Origin: F23-B02 sp963620985
GTDB taxonomy: Bacteria; Bacillota; Clostridia; Oscillospirales; Oscillospiraceae
Assembly: GCA_963620985.1 (NCBI GenBank)
Contig: CAVFCI010000006.1
Span: forward strand, 8,157-72,156
Direction: 5' to 3'
DNA: 64,000 nucleotides
Part shown: positions 50,296 through 58,579 of the stretch, in pieces
Layout: each line of letters begins with the position of its first letter
Numbering within the stretch: position 1 is the stretch's first letter
Notes under the pieces: model-generated
Databases searched by the model: none
The model's input: the letters and a program-made list of their open reading frames with translations, nothing else
What the model was told of the DNA's origin: nothing
Translations under genes and position numbers: made by a program

Positions 50296-51064
50296 TTGCT
50301 TTCCTCGTTTCCGCTGCCGAGCGTACCGCCAGCAGCCCCAGAATGTGTTTCACGCCCGTATTGACCGTCTGATACTGCATGCAGCGGTCAATGAGCCGTA
50401 TGATATCCATTATGCGCATTTTATCCCGCTCCGACGCCAGAAGCGCTGCATAGCGGCGCTTGAGCGCGAGCAGAAACGCGCCGAGAGAGGGCGCATCGAG
50501 CGATTCATGCTCAAAGCACCATGCCGTCAGCGCCGGAGTATCGCCCTTGCGTTCGAGCGACATAAACTCCTCGGCAAGCGCGGCGGCGGTCTCGTCCTCC
50601 GCGTCCTCCTCGCCGGCGCAGCTAATGAGCACACAGCGCGAGCGAACGGTTGCCAGAAGCCGCTCGGGATTTGATGCGCAGAGGATGAAGTGAACTCCCT
50701 TGGGCGGCTCTTCGAGAATCTTGAGCGCGGCGTTCTGCGCCTGCTCATTCATCGTGTCGGCATCCTTTATGATATAGACCTTTGCCGCCGCCTCGTTGGG
50801 CAGGACATAGGCATCCGCACCCATGGCGCGCACCTGATCGACAAGTATCTCCTTTTTCTGTCTGCCCTTATCGTCGGTGATGCGCTCGATAACGGCAAGA
50901 TCGGGGTGAACGCGCGCCTTTACCTTGCGGCAGTCGCGGCACACGCCGCAGGGGCGCTCACCGCTGCTTTGGCACAGCATAGCTTCGGCAAGGCAAAACG
51001 CCTTCTCCGTCCTCGCCGTATCCGATGCCGAGGACACTATATACGCATGTGAGAGCTTTTCCAT
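50288..51064 (-). CDS. holB: DNA polymerase III delta-prime subunit
   Basis: The protein has 258 residues. The zinc module CGVCRDCRKV and DADTMNEQAQNAALKILEEP, PERLLATVRSRC (SRC motif) are diagnostic of clamp-loader delta-prime. The P-loop is degenerate (SSASDTARTEK), as expected for delta-prime, which does not hydrolyse ATP. It loads the sliding clamp at replication forks. Confidence 0.95.
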   Translation of the reverse strand: MEKLSHAYIVSSASDTARTEKAFCLAEAMLCQSSGERPCGVCRDCRKVKARVHPDLAVIERITDDKGRQKKEILVDQVRAMGADAYVLPNEAAAKVYIIKDADTMNEQAQNAALKILEEPPKGVHFILCASNPERLLATVRSRCVLISCAGEEDAEDETAAALAEEFMSLERKGDTPALTAWCFEHESLDAPSLGAFLLALKRRYAALLASERDKMRIMDIIRLIDRCMQYQTVNTGVKHILGLLAVRSAAETRKAID

Positions 51065-51367
51065 AGCATCCTCCGAAATAAATACTTAATCAGTTTATTT
51101 TACTCTTTTCCGTGGTTTAAGTCAACAAAAACCGCGCAGGGGCTATTATGAGGTTGTGTATTGTCCACAAATACGCATTACTGATTTTGTGGAAAACGAC
51201 AATTTTAAAAAATCCGAAAAAACTTGTCCCATTTTCCCGACATTCACTGTTTATATAAGTGAGGGGATAAGAAAACGGTGCTTGGAGGTGAGCCCGATGG
51301 GCAATAATACTTTGTGATGTATTTACAGATGAGAAAAAACAAATTATAATGAAAGGAGCGCCGCTAT
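51065..51367 (+). other. AT-rich leader region of the 51-53 kb cassette
   Basis: 303 bp without a conventional gene. The base composition drops sharply here. It holds the two tiny overlapping frames at 51297-51349. A TATATA box at 51253-51258 has no convincing -35 at standard distance. Confidence 0.5.
51297..51349 (+). other. two tiny overlapping leader frames
   Basis: A strong ribosome site TTGGAGGTGA precedes ATG 51297, which reads MGNNTL and stops at 51315-51317; the stop overlaps a second ATG (TGATG) reading MYLQMRKNKL and stopping at 51347-51349. They lie 18 nt before the start of the caspase-like gene. They may be leader peptides or the decayed start of a lost gene. Confidence 0.35.
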
Positions 51368-52183
51368 ATGCGAAAAAGATTAATATCAATAATAATTGCA
51401 ATATGTATGTTCTTTTGTATGTCCATCAACGCTTTTGCCGTTCCTACTGTAACCGGTGGGTTTGCTGGTGTTGGCAACTATGGATATTGTAGCTATGGGT
51501 CGCCGCCAGGGCATGTATATGTTCGGAATTTAAACGCTGGGCTACGCCAGCTTGGAAATCAGGCTTTGATAGACTATTCTACAAGCTATATCAAGGTAAA
51601 TAACAATGTTACTATATATAACTGTGCTGGCTTAGGCGCAACTACGTTCTTTGCGTATTCAGGGCACGGAATAGTATATAATTATACAACCGACAACGCC
51701 ATGCACGTTAATTACAACAGCTCGCAAAAATCTCATGCAGAATTGGGTGAAAAAACCTCTACGGCTATTAACAAGTTAACAACAGATACGAGATTTAATC
51801 AAAAATATGTAATATTATACTCTTGCAATCAGTTGACGAACAATGGCAGTACCACAAAAGCAAATAACATTCTGAAGATGATGAACGGAACACGTTTAAT
51901 GTTCGGCTTTGCATCCACAATGTACCTTGATTCTCGTGAAGCAACAAGTTTTGTCTTGAAAATGAGGAACTTAACTATATCAGATGCATTCTTCGAGTCT
52001 GCAATCAAATATCAAGCGCAGCTTAAAGACAGCGATGCCATTGCACGTGCAGTCGGGTATAATGCGGCAAAGAACGACAGACTGACAAGTTCTTATAGTT
52101 ATGCCCCAAGCGCTGCAAGCAATCTATCAAGTTTTAGTATTTTAAAAACGGTAACAATACCTCACAATGGCATAATAATTTAA
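51368..52183 (+). CDS. secreted caspase-like (clan CD type, DUF6345-like) protein
   Basis: The protein has 271 residues. Signal peptide ends in INAFA (24). The pattern TFFAYSGHG (His100-Gly101) and, 52 residues later, KYVILYSC (Cys153) is the His-Gly / hydrophobic-block-Cys arrangement of clan CD cysteine peptidases (caspase, gingipain, clostripain). The later FGFASTMYLDSREATSF resembles DUF6345 proteins. The gene is AT-rich (about 40% G+C by eye) and uses codons unlike its neighbours, suggesting transfer. It is first in an operon with a lipoprotein 10 bp downstream. Peptidase activity is inferred from motifs only. Confidence 0.7.
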   Translation: MRKRLISIIIAICMFFCMSINAFAVPTVTGGFAGVGNYGYCSYGSPPGHVYVRNLNAGLRQLGNQALIDYSTSYIKVNNNVTIYNCAGLGATTFFAYSGHGIVYNYTTDNAMHVNYNSSQKSHAELGEKTSTAINKLTTDTRFNQKYVILYSCNQLTNNGSTTKANNILKMMNGTRLMFGFASTMYLDSREATSFVLKMRNLTISDAFFESAIKYQAQLKDSDAIARAVGYNAAKNDRLTSSYSYAPSAASNLSSFSILKTVTIPHNGIII

Positions 52184-52193
52184 GGAGGCAATT

Positions 52194-53093
52194 ATGAAAC
52201 ACAGTAAATTTATATCTTTTATGCTCGCTGCGTTAATGCTTTTTTCGCTGTGCGCCTGCGGAAACGACAACACGTCAGCTTCGGTGCATCCGAACATTGC
52301 GCCTCCCGGAGCCGATGCTCATGCAGATCTGTCTCTGCCCGCCGAAATCAGAGTGGAGAATGTAGGTGAAACGGCATCGCTTTATGAGCTGAAAATAGAT
52401 GATGAAGCCGCCGTTAATCAAATTGAAGGCTGCTTTGGGATAGACCTGTCCAAAGCGTCAAGGTCAAATGATGAGCTGGGAGTCACTTATACCACGGATG
52501 ATTATATAATCGATATAGAAAACGACAGCGGGTACTGGTCAGTCATAAGCTGCAGTAGTCCTTCCGCGAAATCCGGAGCATCTGTGAGCGATGCTGAAGC
52601 GCTGAAAATCGCAAAAGCGTTTGTAGAAGAAAACAGCCTTTGGCCGGAGGAAATAGAGAACGTAAAGGTTGTAGGTCAATACGGGACAAATGAGGATAAT
52701 ACATACGGCATCGACATGAAGAGCGTATTCTTCTATCCGAAGGTTGACGGCAAAAATGTTCTGGGAAGATACCGGATCAACATCAACATAAATCTCGACG
52801 GAAGCATACAGTCAGTTCACTACCTTGTAAGCCAGACAGGCAGCAGCACAACCGCGAAGCTCAAAAGCAGCGCCGAAATTTCAGCCGACTTGCAGGCAAA
52901 AAACTATTCCGCAAGCTTTACCTCCGACCTGACAAACGCAAAGATCACGGACTGCACGCTCTACTACTACGCCGACAGCGTTAAGCACAACGACAAGACC
53001 TACCTCTTCCCTGTTTACATCATGACCGGCGAGGGCACAAATGCAAGCGGAGAAAAAGAGACGTTCGACATCATAATCGACGCATTAAAATAG
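52194..53093 (+). CDS. lipoprotein paired with the caspase-like protein
   Basis: The protein has 299 residues. Lipobox LCAC (Cys22). After a short linker it has two mixed alpha/beta parts; SDAEALKIAKAFVEENSLWP and RYRINININLDGSIQSVHYL resemble PepSY/YcdB-like folds, often inhibitory or chaperone prodomains, but this is a weak match. TAAGGAGGCAATT precedes the ATG. Being membrane-anchored next to a secreted putative peptidase, it could be its inhibitor, receptor or substrate. Its codon use drifts back toward the host composition along its length. Confidence 0.65.
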   Translation: MKHSKFISFMLAALMLFSLCACGNDNTSASVHPNIAPPGADAHADLSLPAEIRVENVGETASLYELKIDDEAAVNQIEGCFGIDLSKASRSNDELGVTYTTDDYIIDIENDSGYWSVISCSSPSAKSGASVSDAEALKIAKAFVEENSLWPEEIENVKVVGQYGTNEDNTYGIDMKSVFFYPKVDGKNVLGRYRINININLDGSIQSVHYLVSQTGSSTTAKLKSSAEISADLQAKNYSASFTSDLTNAKITDCTLYYYADSVKHNDKTYLFPVYIMTGEGTNASGEKETFDIIIDALK

Positions 53094-53117
53094 CACGCTG
53101 TGAAAGGAGTCTGCCAT

Positions 53118-53351
53118 ATGCTGTGTCCCAAATGCTCCTCTGAAATGACAGAGGGCTTCATCGACAACAAAAAATGCCCGGTATATTGGAAACCGCAGGG
53201 GTATGAGGAGGATATTCTTTCATTTCATTCCAGAAAACGAGGCGGCAAGCTCCAGCTCGGAGACGGCGGCTACCTGCTCGGCGGCTGTGTGACCGCTTTT
53301 TATTGCAGCACCTGCGATCTCGTGCTCATAGACGATATCAGGCATCAATAG
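53118..53351 (+). CDS. small zinc-ribbon protein (DUF6487-like)
   Basis: 77 residues from ATG 53118 with AAAGGAG upstream. N-terminal CPKCSSEMTEGFI and C-terminal CSTCDLVLIDD form two Cys pairs of a zinc ribbon split by about 50 residues; family resemblance is to DUF6487. No membrane segment. Function unknown. Confidence 0.75.
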   Translation: MLCPKCSSEMTEGFIDNKKCPVYWKPQGYEEDILSFHSRKRGGKLQLGDGGYLLGGCVTAFYCSTCDLVLIDDIRHQ

Positions 53352-53409
53352 CAGCCGGTATATGTACCCGCTAATCTCCCAACATTTTAGGAACGGAGCG
53401 TAATGAGCT

Positions 53410-53697
53410 ATGAGCAAAGCAAAATACATAAGCCTTATAATTTTATCGACGCTGCTCTACATTGCGTGGCTGACAGGACTGTATTTCAGCCTCGGTCTGT
53501 TCACGCACAGTGCCGAGCTGAACCTGCCGATATTCGCCGCGTCGTTTGCCTGCGCTGTCGGCGCGTGGCTGATAGACAAAAAAATAAATGCGCAGGACAG
53601 CTTTAAGTATAAGCCCTGCGTGCCTATCGGCTTCTGCGTGTTCCTTTCGCTGTTTTCACTCGTGCTCGTTTATGTGCTCCCGTATATTAATTCCTGA
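53410..53697 (+). CDS. small membrane protein
   Basis: 95 residues with three hydrophobic helices (about 6-28, 38-55, 70-92). ATG 53403 is out of this frame; ATG 53410 with GGAG 11 nt upstream is the start. It is last in the cassette before a terminator. No family recognised. Confidence 0.65.
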   Translation: MSKAKYISLIILSTLLYIAWLTGLYFSLGLFTHSAELNLPIFAASFACAVGAWLIDKKINAQDSFKYKPCVPIGFCVFLSLFSLVLVYVLPYINS

Positions 53698-53707
53698 CCT
53701 GTACAGC

Positions 53708-53737
53708 AAAAATCCCCGACCGCGGTCGGGGATTTTT
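53708..53737. terminator. bidirectional terminator, same palindrome as at 48465
   Basis: A perfect 30-bp palindrome with centre CCGCGG and A/T-runs on both sides, between convergent genes. Confidence 0.9.
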
Positions 53738-53748
53738 CATGCTTTTTA

Positions 53749-53976
53749 TTACTGCCTTGCTTCGATATACTCGACGATCTTGCCGACGGTGGGCAGCTCC
53801 GCTGCGTCCTCATCGGGGATCTGGATGCCGAACTCGTCCTCAACGGACATGATGAGCTCGACAACGTCAAGCGAATCCGCGCCGAGGTCATCGACGATAT
53901 TGGTATCTTCGGAAATGCTGCCTGCGGATACTTCGAACTGCTGTGCAAGGATCTGCTGTATCTTTTCAAGTATCAT
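53749..53976 (-). CDS. acpP: acyl carrier protein
   Basis: The protein has 75 residues. The phosphopantetheine site is DLGADSLDVVEL (Ser36 region). It carries acyl chains in fatty acid synthesis. It stands alone, not with fab genes, 26 bp downstream of jag on the same strand. Confidence 0.96.
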   Translation of the reverse strand: MILEKIQQILAQQFEVSAGSISEDTNIVDDLGADSLDVVELIMSVEDEFGIQIPDEDAAELPTVGKIVEYIEARQ

Positions 53977-54002
53977 GATTTATTCCTCCAATATTATATA
54001 TC

Positions 54003-54770
54003 TTATGCCCATTCGCGGCTCTGCGGCTTATTGCCTGTGTTCTGCGGCCTGTCGTAGGATACGACGACGCGGCGGTTGGGCTCTGTGCCGGTCGAGCTTG
54101 TGGTAACGCCCTCATAGTCCTGAAGGGCGGCGTGGATAATGTGACGCTCGTAGCTGTTCATCGGCTCAAGCGCCATGCTGCGCTTATACTTTATGACCTT
54201 GGCCGCCATCTTTTCGGCAAGGCGGACGAGCGATTCCTCGCGCTTTGCGCGGTAGCTTTCGGCATCGACGCAGATGTGCATATGCTTGTCGCTGCCGCGG
54301 TTGACGACGTAGTTGGTCAGGTGCTGGATGGCATCGAGGGTCTCGCCCCTGCGGCCTATGACCGCGCCCATGCCGGGGCCGGAAAGGTTGACGGCAATGC
54401 TCTTACCGTCGCGGCGGCTGATCTCGATATTGGCCTTGACATCCATGCGCTCGAGAAGTCCCTCAAGGAAGGCTCTGATATCGGCAAACTCGCCGCTCGC
54501 GGCAGGCTTTGCCTCCGCCTTTTCGGGAGCCTTTGCCTCGGCAGCGGGTGCGGCCTTCTCGACCTCGGGCTCTGCCTCTGCCTCGGGCTCGTCGGGAGCT
54601 TCATACTCGACGCGCACGACTGCCGGAGACGCGCCTATGCCCAGAAATCCGGATTTTGCGCGCTCGACGACGGTTACGGAAACATCGTCGCGCTCAAGTC
54701 CGAGCTCCTTCAGGGCTGCGGCGATGGCTTCATCCTCGGTGCGGCCTGTGGTTTCCAAAGACTTTATCAT
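54003..54770 (-). CDS. jag: Jag/KhpB RNA-binding protein (SpoIIIJ-associated)
   Basis: The protein has 255 residues. Jag_N domain (1-52, with KSGFLGIGASPAVVRVEYEA), an acidic alanine-rich linker, a KH domain with GAVIGRRGETLDAIQHL, and an R3H domain with NSYERHIIH. It partners KhpA and binds RNA; in B. subtilis it is encoded with SpoIIIJ. Its ATG overlaps the yidC stop (ATGA). Confidence 0.95.
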   Translation of the reverse strand: MIKSLETTGRTEDEAIAAALKELGLERDDVSVTVVERAKSGFLGIGASPAVVRVEYEAPDEPEAEAEPEVEKAAPAAEAKAPEKAEAKPAASGEFADIRAFLEGLLERMDVKANIEISRRDGKSIAVNLSGPGMGAVIGRRGETLDAIQHLTNYVVNRGSDKHMHICVDAESYRAKREESLVRLAEKMAAKVIKYKRSMALEPMNSYERHIIHAALQDYEGVTTSSTGTEPNRRVVVSYDRPQNTGNKPQSREWA

Positions 54771-56023
54771 GTTTCACTGTTCTCCTGTGACTGTTCAGGC
54801 TCTTCTTCGCTCTGAGCCTCCGCCTCGGACGCTGCCGCCGCCATTTCACCGGCGTAGCGGTCGGGGTCGTAAGCTCTGCCTCTTGCATAGCGGCGCTTGC
54901 CGACCTGCGAGGGGTTATCGGGCTTATCTATGCCGAGCTTTTCAAGGCGCGCCTCGCGCTCGGCTCTTTCGCTTGCCGCGATGCGCTCCGCGTCGGCCTG
55001 CTTCTGCTGAGCCTGCATTTTCTTCTTGCTGGTGTTGTTATTGCGGGTGGTTGCACCCTCCGCCTTGAGCTGCTCGTGCTCCTCATGGCGGCGTGCGCGC
55101 TCCTCGTCCTTCTCCTTCTGAGCGGCGATGCGCTCTGCGTCCTCGATATCAAGCTTGCGCTTGTAGTACTTGGTGAGTATAAGGTCGCGGACGATGCCGA
55201 AGCAGCTGTTGGCGATCCAGTAAACGCCGAGAGCCGCAGGCATGATGAAGCAGATCCAGACGGACATGAGAGGCATCATGATGTTCATGGTCTTCATGCT
55301 CATCGCCGCCTGTCCGGCCTGGGGAGGATTGGTCGCCTGGCTGATCTTCATGGATGCCCATGAAAGGAAGGCCGCGATCAATGGGATAAGGAACAGGCCG
55401 ATGCTCGCAAGGATATCGGCGCTCGAAAAATCGTAGTTCCAGATCTTCCAGTCGGGGATCGTACCGAGGTTCATGCCGAGAAAGCCATAGTCGATGTCGA
55501 GAAGCTTTCCGTCAAAGCTGCCGAGCGCATTTACGACCGCGTCCCAGTTTTTGTGGATAGCGTCGGCTATGCCGATCTGATCGTAGGTGCCCTGCTTGGA
55601 GGCTACAAAGCCCGCATTTTCGGTCGCCCACTCGGTGAGCTTTGTGATACTGCTCTCGCCCAGACCCATCATGCTGCTCAGAGGCTGACGGATAACGCTG
55701 TACAGAGCGATGAGTATCGGGAAGGGCAGCAGCGACCACAGGCAGCCGGAGGTGGGGCTCGCGCCCTGCTCCTTATACAGCTTCATGACTTCCTGCTGAT
55801 ACTTCTGCTGGTTGCCCCTATGCTTTTTCTCCAGCTCCTTGAGCTGAGGCTGGATTCGGGTGGTCTTCATCATGCCCTTCTTGCTCTTTGCCATGAACGG
55901 CAGGAGGATCAGATTGACCACGAGAGCAAAGAGCACAATGGCAAGACCGTAGCTGTCGGTCCAGTTATAAAGGATCTCCAGCAGTCTGGCAAACGGCCAG
56001 ACTATAATATCCCATAGTGACAT
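54767..56023 (-). CDS. yidC: membrane protein insertase YidC (SpoIIIJ type)
   Basis: The protein has 418 residues. The 60KD core (LYNWTDSYGLAIVLFALVVN, SPTSGCLWSLLPFPILIAL, MKTMNIMMPLMSVWICFIMP) has the five usual segments with the short Gram-positive N-terminus. The C-terminal tail of about 130 residues is long and charged, possibly ribosome-binding. There is no lipobox Cys at the N-terminus. In order rpmH-rnpA-yidD-yidC-jag. Confidence 0.95.
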   Translation of the reverse strand: MSLWDIIVWPFARLLEILYNWTDSYGLAIVLFALVVNLILLPFMAKSKKGMMKTTRIQPQLKELEKKHRGNQQKYQQEVMKLYKEQGASPTSGCLWSLLPFPILIALYSVIRQPLSSMMGLGESSITKLTEWATENAGFVASKQGTYDQIGIADAIHKNWDAVVNALGSFDGKLLDIDYGFLGMNLGTIPDWKIWNYDFSSADILASIGLFLIPLIAAFLSWASMKISQATNPPQAGQAAMSMKTMNIMMPLMSVWICFIMPAALGVYWIANSCFGIVRDLILTKYYKRKLDIEDAERIAAQKEKDEERARRHEEHEQLKAEGATTRNNNTSKKKMQAQQKQADAERIAASERAEREARLEKLGIDKPDNPSQVGKRRYARGRAYDPDRYAGEMAAAASEAEAQSEEEPEQSQENSET

Positions 56024-56050
56024 AAGTTTCTCCTTGTATTCCGATCCTCG

Positions 56051-56269
56051 TCAGGGAACGGGATCGAAGAAATCGTGTTCGCCGAGGTGAAAAGGATGAC
56101 ACCTCGACAGCCGCTTCAGGGCGAGCCAGCCGCCCTTCAAGGCCCCGTATTTCTCGATGGCCTCAACGGCATACTGTGAGCAGGTCGGGATAAATCTGCA
56201 CCTCGGCGGGAAGGCCGGGGAGACGTATTTCTGATAAATGCGGATAAGCGCAAGCAGAAGCCTTTTCAT
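56051..56269 (-). CDS. yidD: membrane protein insertion factor YidD
   Basis: The protein has 72 residues. LLLALIRIYQKYVSP, CRFIPTCSQYAVEAIEKYG and RCHPFHLGEHDFFDPVP are canonical. Overlaps rnpA by 4 bp. Confidence 0.96.
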   Translation of the reverse strand: MKRLLLALIRIYQKYVSPAFPPRCRFIPTCSQYAVEAIEKYGALKGGWLALKRLSRCHPFHLGEHDFFDPVP

Positions 56270-56613
56270 TGTTCTTCGCCTCTTATCAATCCAAGCTCGG
56301 CGCAGGCGTGCAGAAAGGCACGCTCCATCCTTGCGTACTCCGCTTCAATGCAGCGGCTGCGCGCAACGATGACGATATCGGCGCTGTCAATGAGCCTGTC
56401 CGAATTGAGCCTGTATATCTCTCTTAATCTGCGCCGCACGCGGTTGCGCACGACGGCCTTGCCCAGCTTTGTGGACACGGTGTATCCCACGCGGCGGTGA
56501 CCCCGCTGCGTTTTGAGAGCATACACGACCATATAGGGCGTAACGGCGGTCTTGCCTTTGTTATAGAGCCGTTTGAACTCATAATTCTTTTTCAGTGTTG
56601 ACCTGAAATCCAA
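56266..56613 (-). CDS. rnpA: ribonuclease P protein component
   Basis: The protein has 115 residues. The RNR motif is present as KAVVRNRVRRRLREIYRL, with the N-terminal KNYEFKRLYNKGKT. It works with RNase P RNA to trim tRNA 5' ends. Confidence 0.96.
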   Translation of the reverse strand: MDFRSTLKKNYEFKRLYNKGKTAVTPYMVVYALKTQRGHRRVGYTVSTKLGKAVVRNRVRRRLREIYRLNSDRLIDSADIVIVARSRCIEAEYARMERAFLHACAELGLIRGEEQ

Positions 56614-56655
56614 TTATTCCACCCTTGCTTTCCGTTTTTACCGGCAAACACATTA

Positions 56656-56676
56656 AGGGCGGAGGTTAGCCGCCCT
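56656..56676 (-). terminator. hairpin between rpmH and rnpA
   Basis: AGGGCGG / CCGCCCT with a 7-nt loop in the 100-bp gap. It may act as a partial terminator giving more L34 than RnpA. Confidence 0.5.
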
Positions 56677-56713
56677 AAAAATTTATTTGCTTTTCCTGCT
56701 CGGAGCTGCCAAA

Positions 56714-56848
56714 TCAGGCGCTCAGCTTTGCTCTGCCCTTTGCTCTGCGGCGGGCGAGAACCTTGCGGCCGTTTGCGGTGGCCATTCTTTTGCGGAAGCC
56801 GTGCTCTTTCTTGCGCTGACGCTTCTTGGGCTGGTAGGTACGCAGCAT
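56714..56848 (-). CDS. rpmH: ribosomal protein L34
   Basis: 44 residues from ATG 56848: MLRTYQPKKRQRKKEHGFR then MATANGRKVLARRR. dnaA, its usual divergent neighbour in Firmicutes, is not here: thiT lies upstream. Confidence 0.97.
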   Translation of the reverse strand: MLRTYQPKKRQRKKEHGFRKRMATANGRKVLARRRAKGRAKLSA

Positions 56849-56869
56849 GTTTTGTGCACTCCTTTCAGA

Positions 56870-56898
56870 ATAATACTCAACATTGAGCCGAAGCTCAA
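56870..56898 (-). promoter_or_regulatory. rpmH promoter
   Basis: On the minus strand TTGAGC (56893-56898), 17 bp, TATTAT (56870-56875), about 20 bp before the rpmH start. Confidence 0.5.
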
Positions 56899-56912
56899 AG
56901 CAGTTGACAATA

Positions 56913-56944
56913 AAACTTCCGACGCCCACAGGCATCGGAAGTTT
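56913..56944 (-). terminator. thiT terminator
   Basis: AAACTTCCGA / TCGGAAGTTT with a 12-nt loop and TTTTATT on the minus strand. Confidence 0.75.
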
Positions 56945-57042
56945 ATTATATACGATAGGCTTTTACCCTGTCAAGGTTTTTTTATTTATAGCCTTCGGAG
57001 ACGAACCGCTCGGGTAGCATGGGCAGCCCGTCCCGAAAGCTT

Positions 57043-57861
57043 TTATGCGGCTTTGCTCTTTTTAAGAGCCTTGTTTACGACCACCAGCAGCACAGTGACG
57101 ACCACAGCCGAGACTGTTACGGCAATGAGCGCAGTCCAGTTTGCAGCTGCGAGCCCGGTTATGTCAAACTCGCCTGTTTCGGCGTTCTGGAGGTGTGAGA
57201 ACACCTCGACGGCGTCATAAATGACGGCTCCTGCAGCCACAAGTCCCGCAGCCACTCCGATGGCGGGAGAGTGTGCCGTTGTACCGCCCTTTACGATCCT
57301 GCTGAGCTTCTCATCCCTGAAGTCTATGACAGAGCCGATATAGGCGGCAGTTACCGCAAGGATGATGCATTCAGGCAGCATATAGGTGGCATTGTAGATA
57401 AAAGAGTAGGACAGTGCAGCCTGGGTCGGTATCGACAGGCCGGCCCATACGGTAGCACCGGAGATGACATGGCAGATATAGCGAAGAAGCGATACGAAAA
57501 CGCAGCCGAGGGTGAGGCCGGCAGCTTGATTTTCTATTTTGTTTTTGAATATACCGGCAAAGCCGACTACCGTAAATGCAGCAATGTAGTCAAGAAGTAT
57601 GACTGCAACTATGCTCTGCCATGTAGTGACATACGAAAGCGAGTTCAGACCCAAAAGCTGCTGAACGATGCCGTAAACGAAGGCCGAGCCGAGACCCCAG
57701 CCCATGCCTCTGCGGTATGCGATGATAGCTATCGGCAGCATTGACGCAATCGTTATCGAGCCGCCGTACGGAAGCTCGGCAAGCTTTATCATGCTCAGCA
57801 CAGTGGCAAGCGCGACCATGATGGCGCATTCCACCAGACACTTTGTTTTGCTCTGATTCAT
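57043..57861 (-). CDS. thiT: thiamine ECF transporter substrate-binding subunit ThiT
   Basis: 272 residues from ATG 57861 (GGAGGAATAGTT upstream). Six-helix ThiT core: LAELPYGGSITIASMLPIAI, YRRGMGWGLGSAFVYGIVQQ and WAGLSIPTQAALSYSFIYN, followed by an extra C-terminal helix region (about 190-272) not in the minimal protein. It binds thiamine outside and uses the shared EcfAAT energy module, not encoded here. The TPP riboswitch upstream supports the substrate. Confidence 0.93.
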   Translation of the reverse strand: MNQSKTKCLVECAIMVALATVLSMIKLAELPYGGSITIASMLPIAIIAYRRGMGWGLGSAFVYGIVQQLLGLNSLSYVTTWQSIVAVILLDYIAAFTVVGFAGIFKNKIENQAAGLTLGCVFVSLLRYICHVISGATVWAGLSIPTQAALSYSFIYNATYMLPECIILAVTAAYIGSVIDFRDEKLSRIVKGGTTAHSPAIGVAAGLVAAGAVIYDAVEVFSHLQNAETGEFDITGLAAANWTALIAVTVSAVVVTVLLVVVNKALKKSKAA

Positions 57862-57885
57862 AACTATTCCTCCTAAAGAATACAA

Positions 57886-57912
57886 AAAACCGCACTGCAA
57901 ATGCAATGCGGT
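57886..57912 (-). terminator. riboswitch-controlled terminator before thiT
   Basis: On the minus strand ACCGCATTGCA and TGCAGTGCGGT (one mismatch) followed by TTTTTTG, between the TPP aptamer and the ribosome site. Confidence 0.75.
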
Positions 57913-57940
57913 CATAGGAAAACGATTTGATATGAATTTT

Positions 57941-58030
57941 CGTTTCCTACGCCGGCATTACCCGGATCAGGTTCGAGGGTCTCGGAAATTCGATTCTTTC
58001 CGTCTCAGCCGAGAAAAACTCAGCACCCCT
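57941..58030 (-). promoter_or_regulatory. TPP riboswitch (THI element)
   Basis: On the minus strand: GGGGTGCTGAG at the start, GCTGAGA, GACCC, and the conserved GAACCTGATCCGGGTAATGC near the end, then CGGCGTAGGAAA. These are the classic TPP aptamer segments. It controls thiT by terminating transcription when thiamine pyrophosphate is bound. Confidence 0.95.
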
Positions 58031-58066
58031 TTTGCACAGTTATATTAATATTTTAACGCTGTTTTG

Positions 58067-58579
58067 TCAAGTCCTGTTTATGTAGTCGGTGAAAAATTTT
58101 TGCTTGGGCAGCCATGAAAGCAGCGGGAGCCCCGCAATGAACATGACTGCGGCCTCGCCGAGCGCGACCTGTCCGGCAAAGACGGCAAACGCGCCGAAGT
58201 TCTTTATGGGGTCGAGCCCAGCGATAACGACGGTGAGCATCGCGCCGACTATGAGCCCGTTCCACACGACGGGCATCAGGCAGGCAAGTATCTTTTTATT
58301 GTGCTTCCCGCAGTACGATATGCACAGGCAGGCTATGAGCGTTGCCAGCGAGCCGAAGACTATATCCGGCAGTCCCGCGGCGCTTGCCACGTTTGCGACA
58401 GCGCAGCCGAAAAACAGCCCCCACGTCGTGCATGGCATGAAAAACGGCAGTATGCACAGCACCTCGGATATCCTGCACTGCACGGGGCCGTAGCTTATCG
58501 GCGCGAGCACCATTGTGAGCACCGCGTACAGTGCGCCGATGACGGCGGCGGTGACTATGCTTCTTGTTGTTTTATTCAT
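58067..58579 (-). CDS. queT: QueT-family ECF transporter substrate-binding subunit
   Basis: The protein has 170 residues, about five hydrophobic helices. GALYAVLTMVLAPISYGPVQ and CRISEVLCILPFFMP are typical of QueT. It imports queuosine precursors (queuine or preQ1) with the shared ECF module. It overlaps queH by 8 bp, so transport and the last step of queuosine maturation are encoded together. Confidence 0.9.
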   Translation of the reverse strand: MNKTTRSIVTAAVIGALYAVLTMVLAPISYGPVQCRISEVLCILPFFMPCTTWGLFFGCAVANVASAAGLPDIVFGSLATLIACLCISYCGKHNKKILACLMPVVWNGLIVGAMLTVVIAGLDPIKNFGAFAVFAGQVALGEAAVMFIAGLPLLSWLPKQKFFTDYINRT

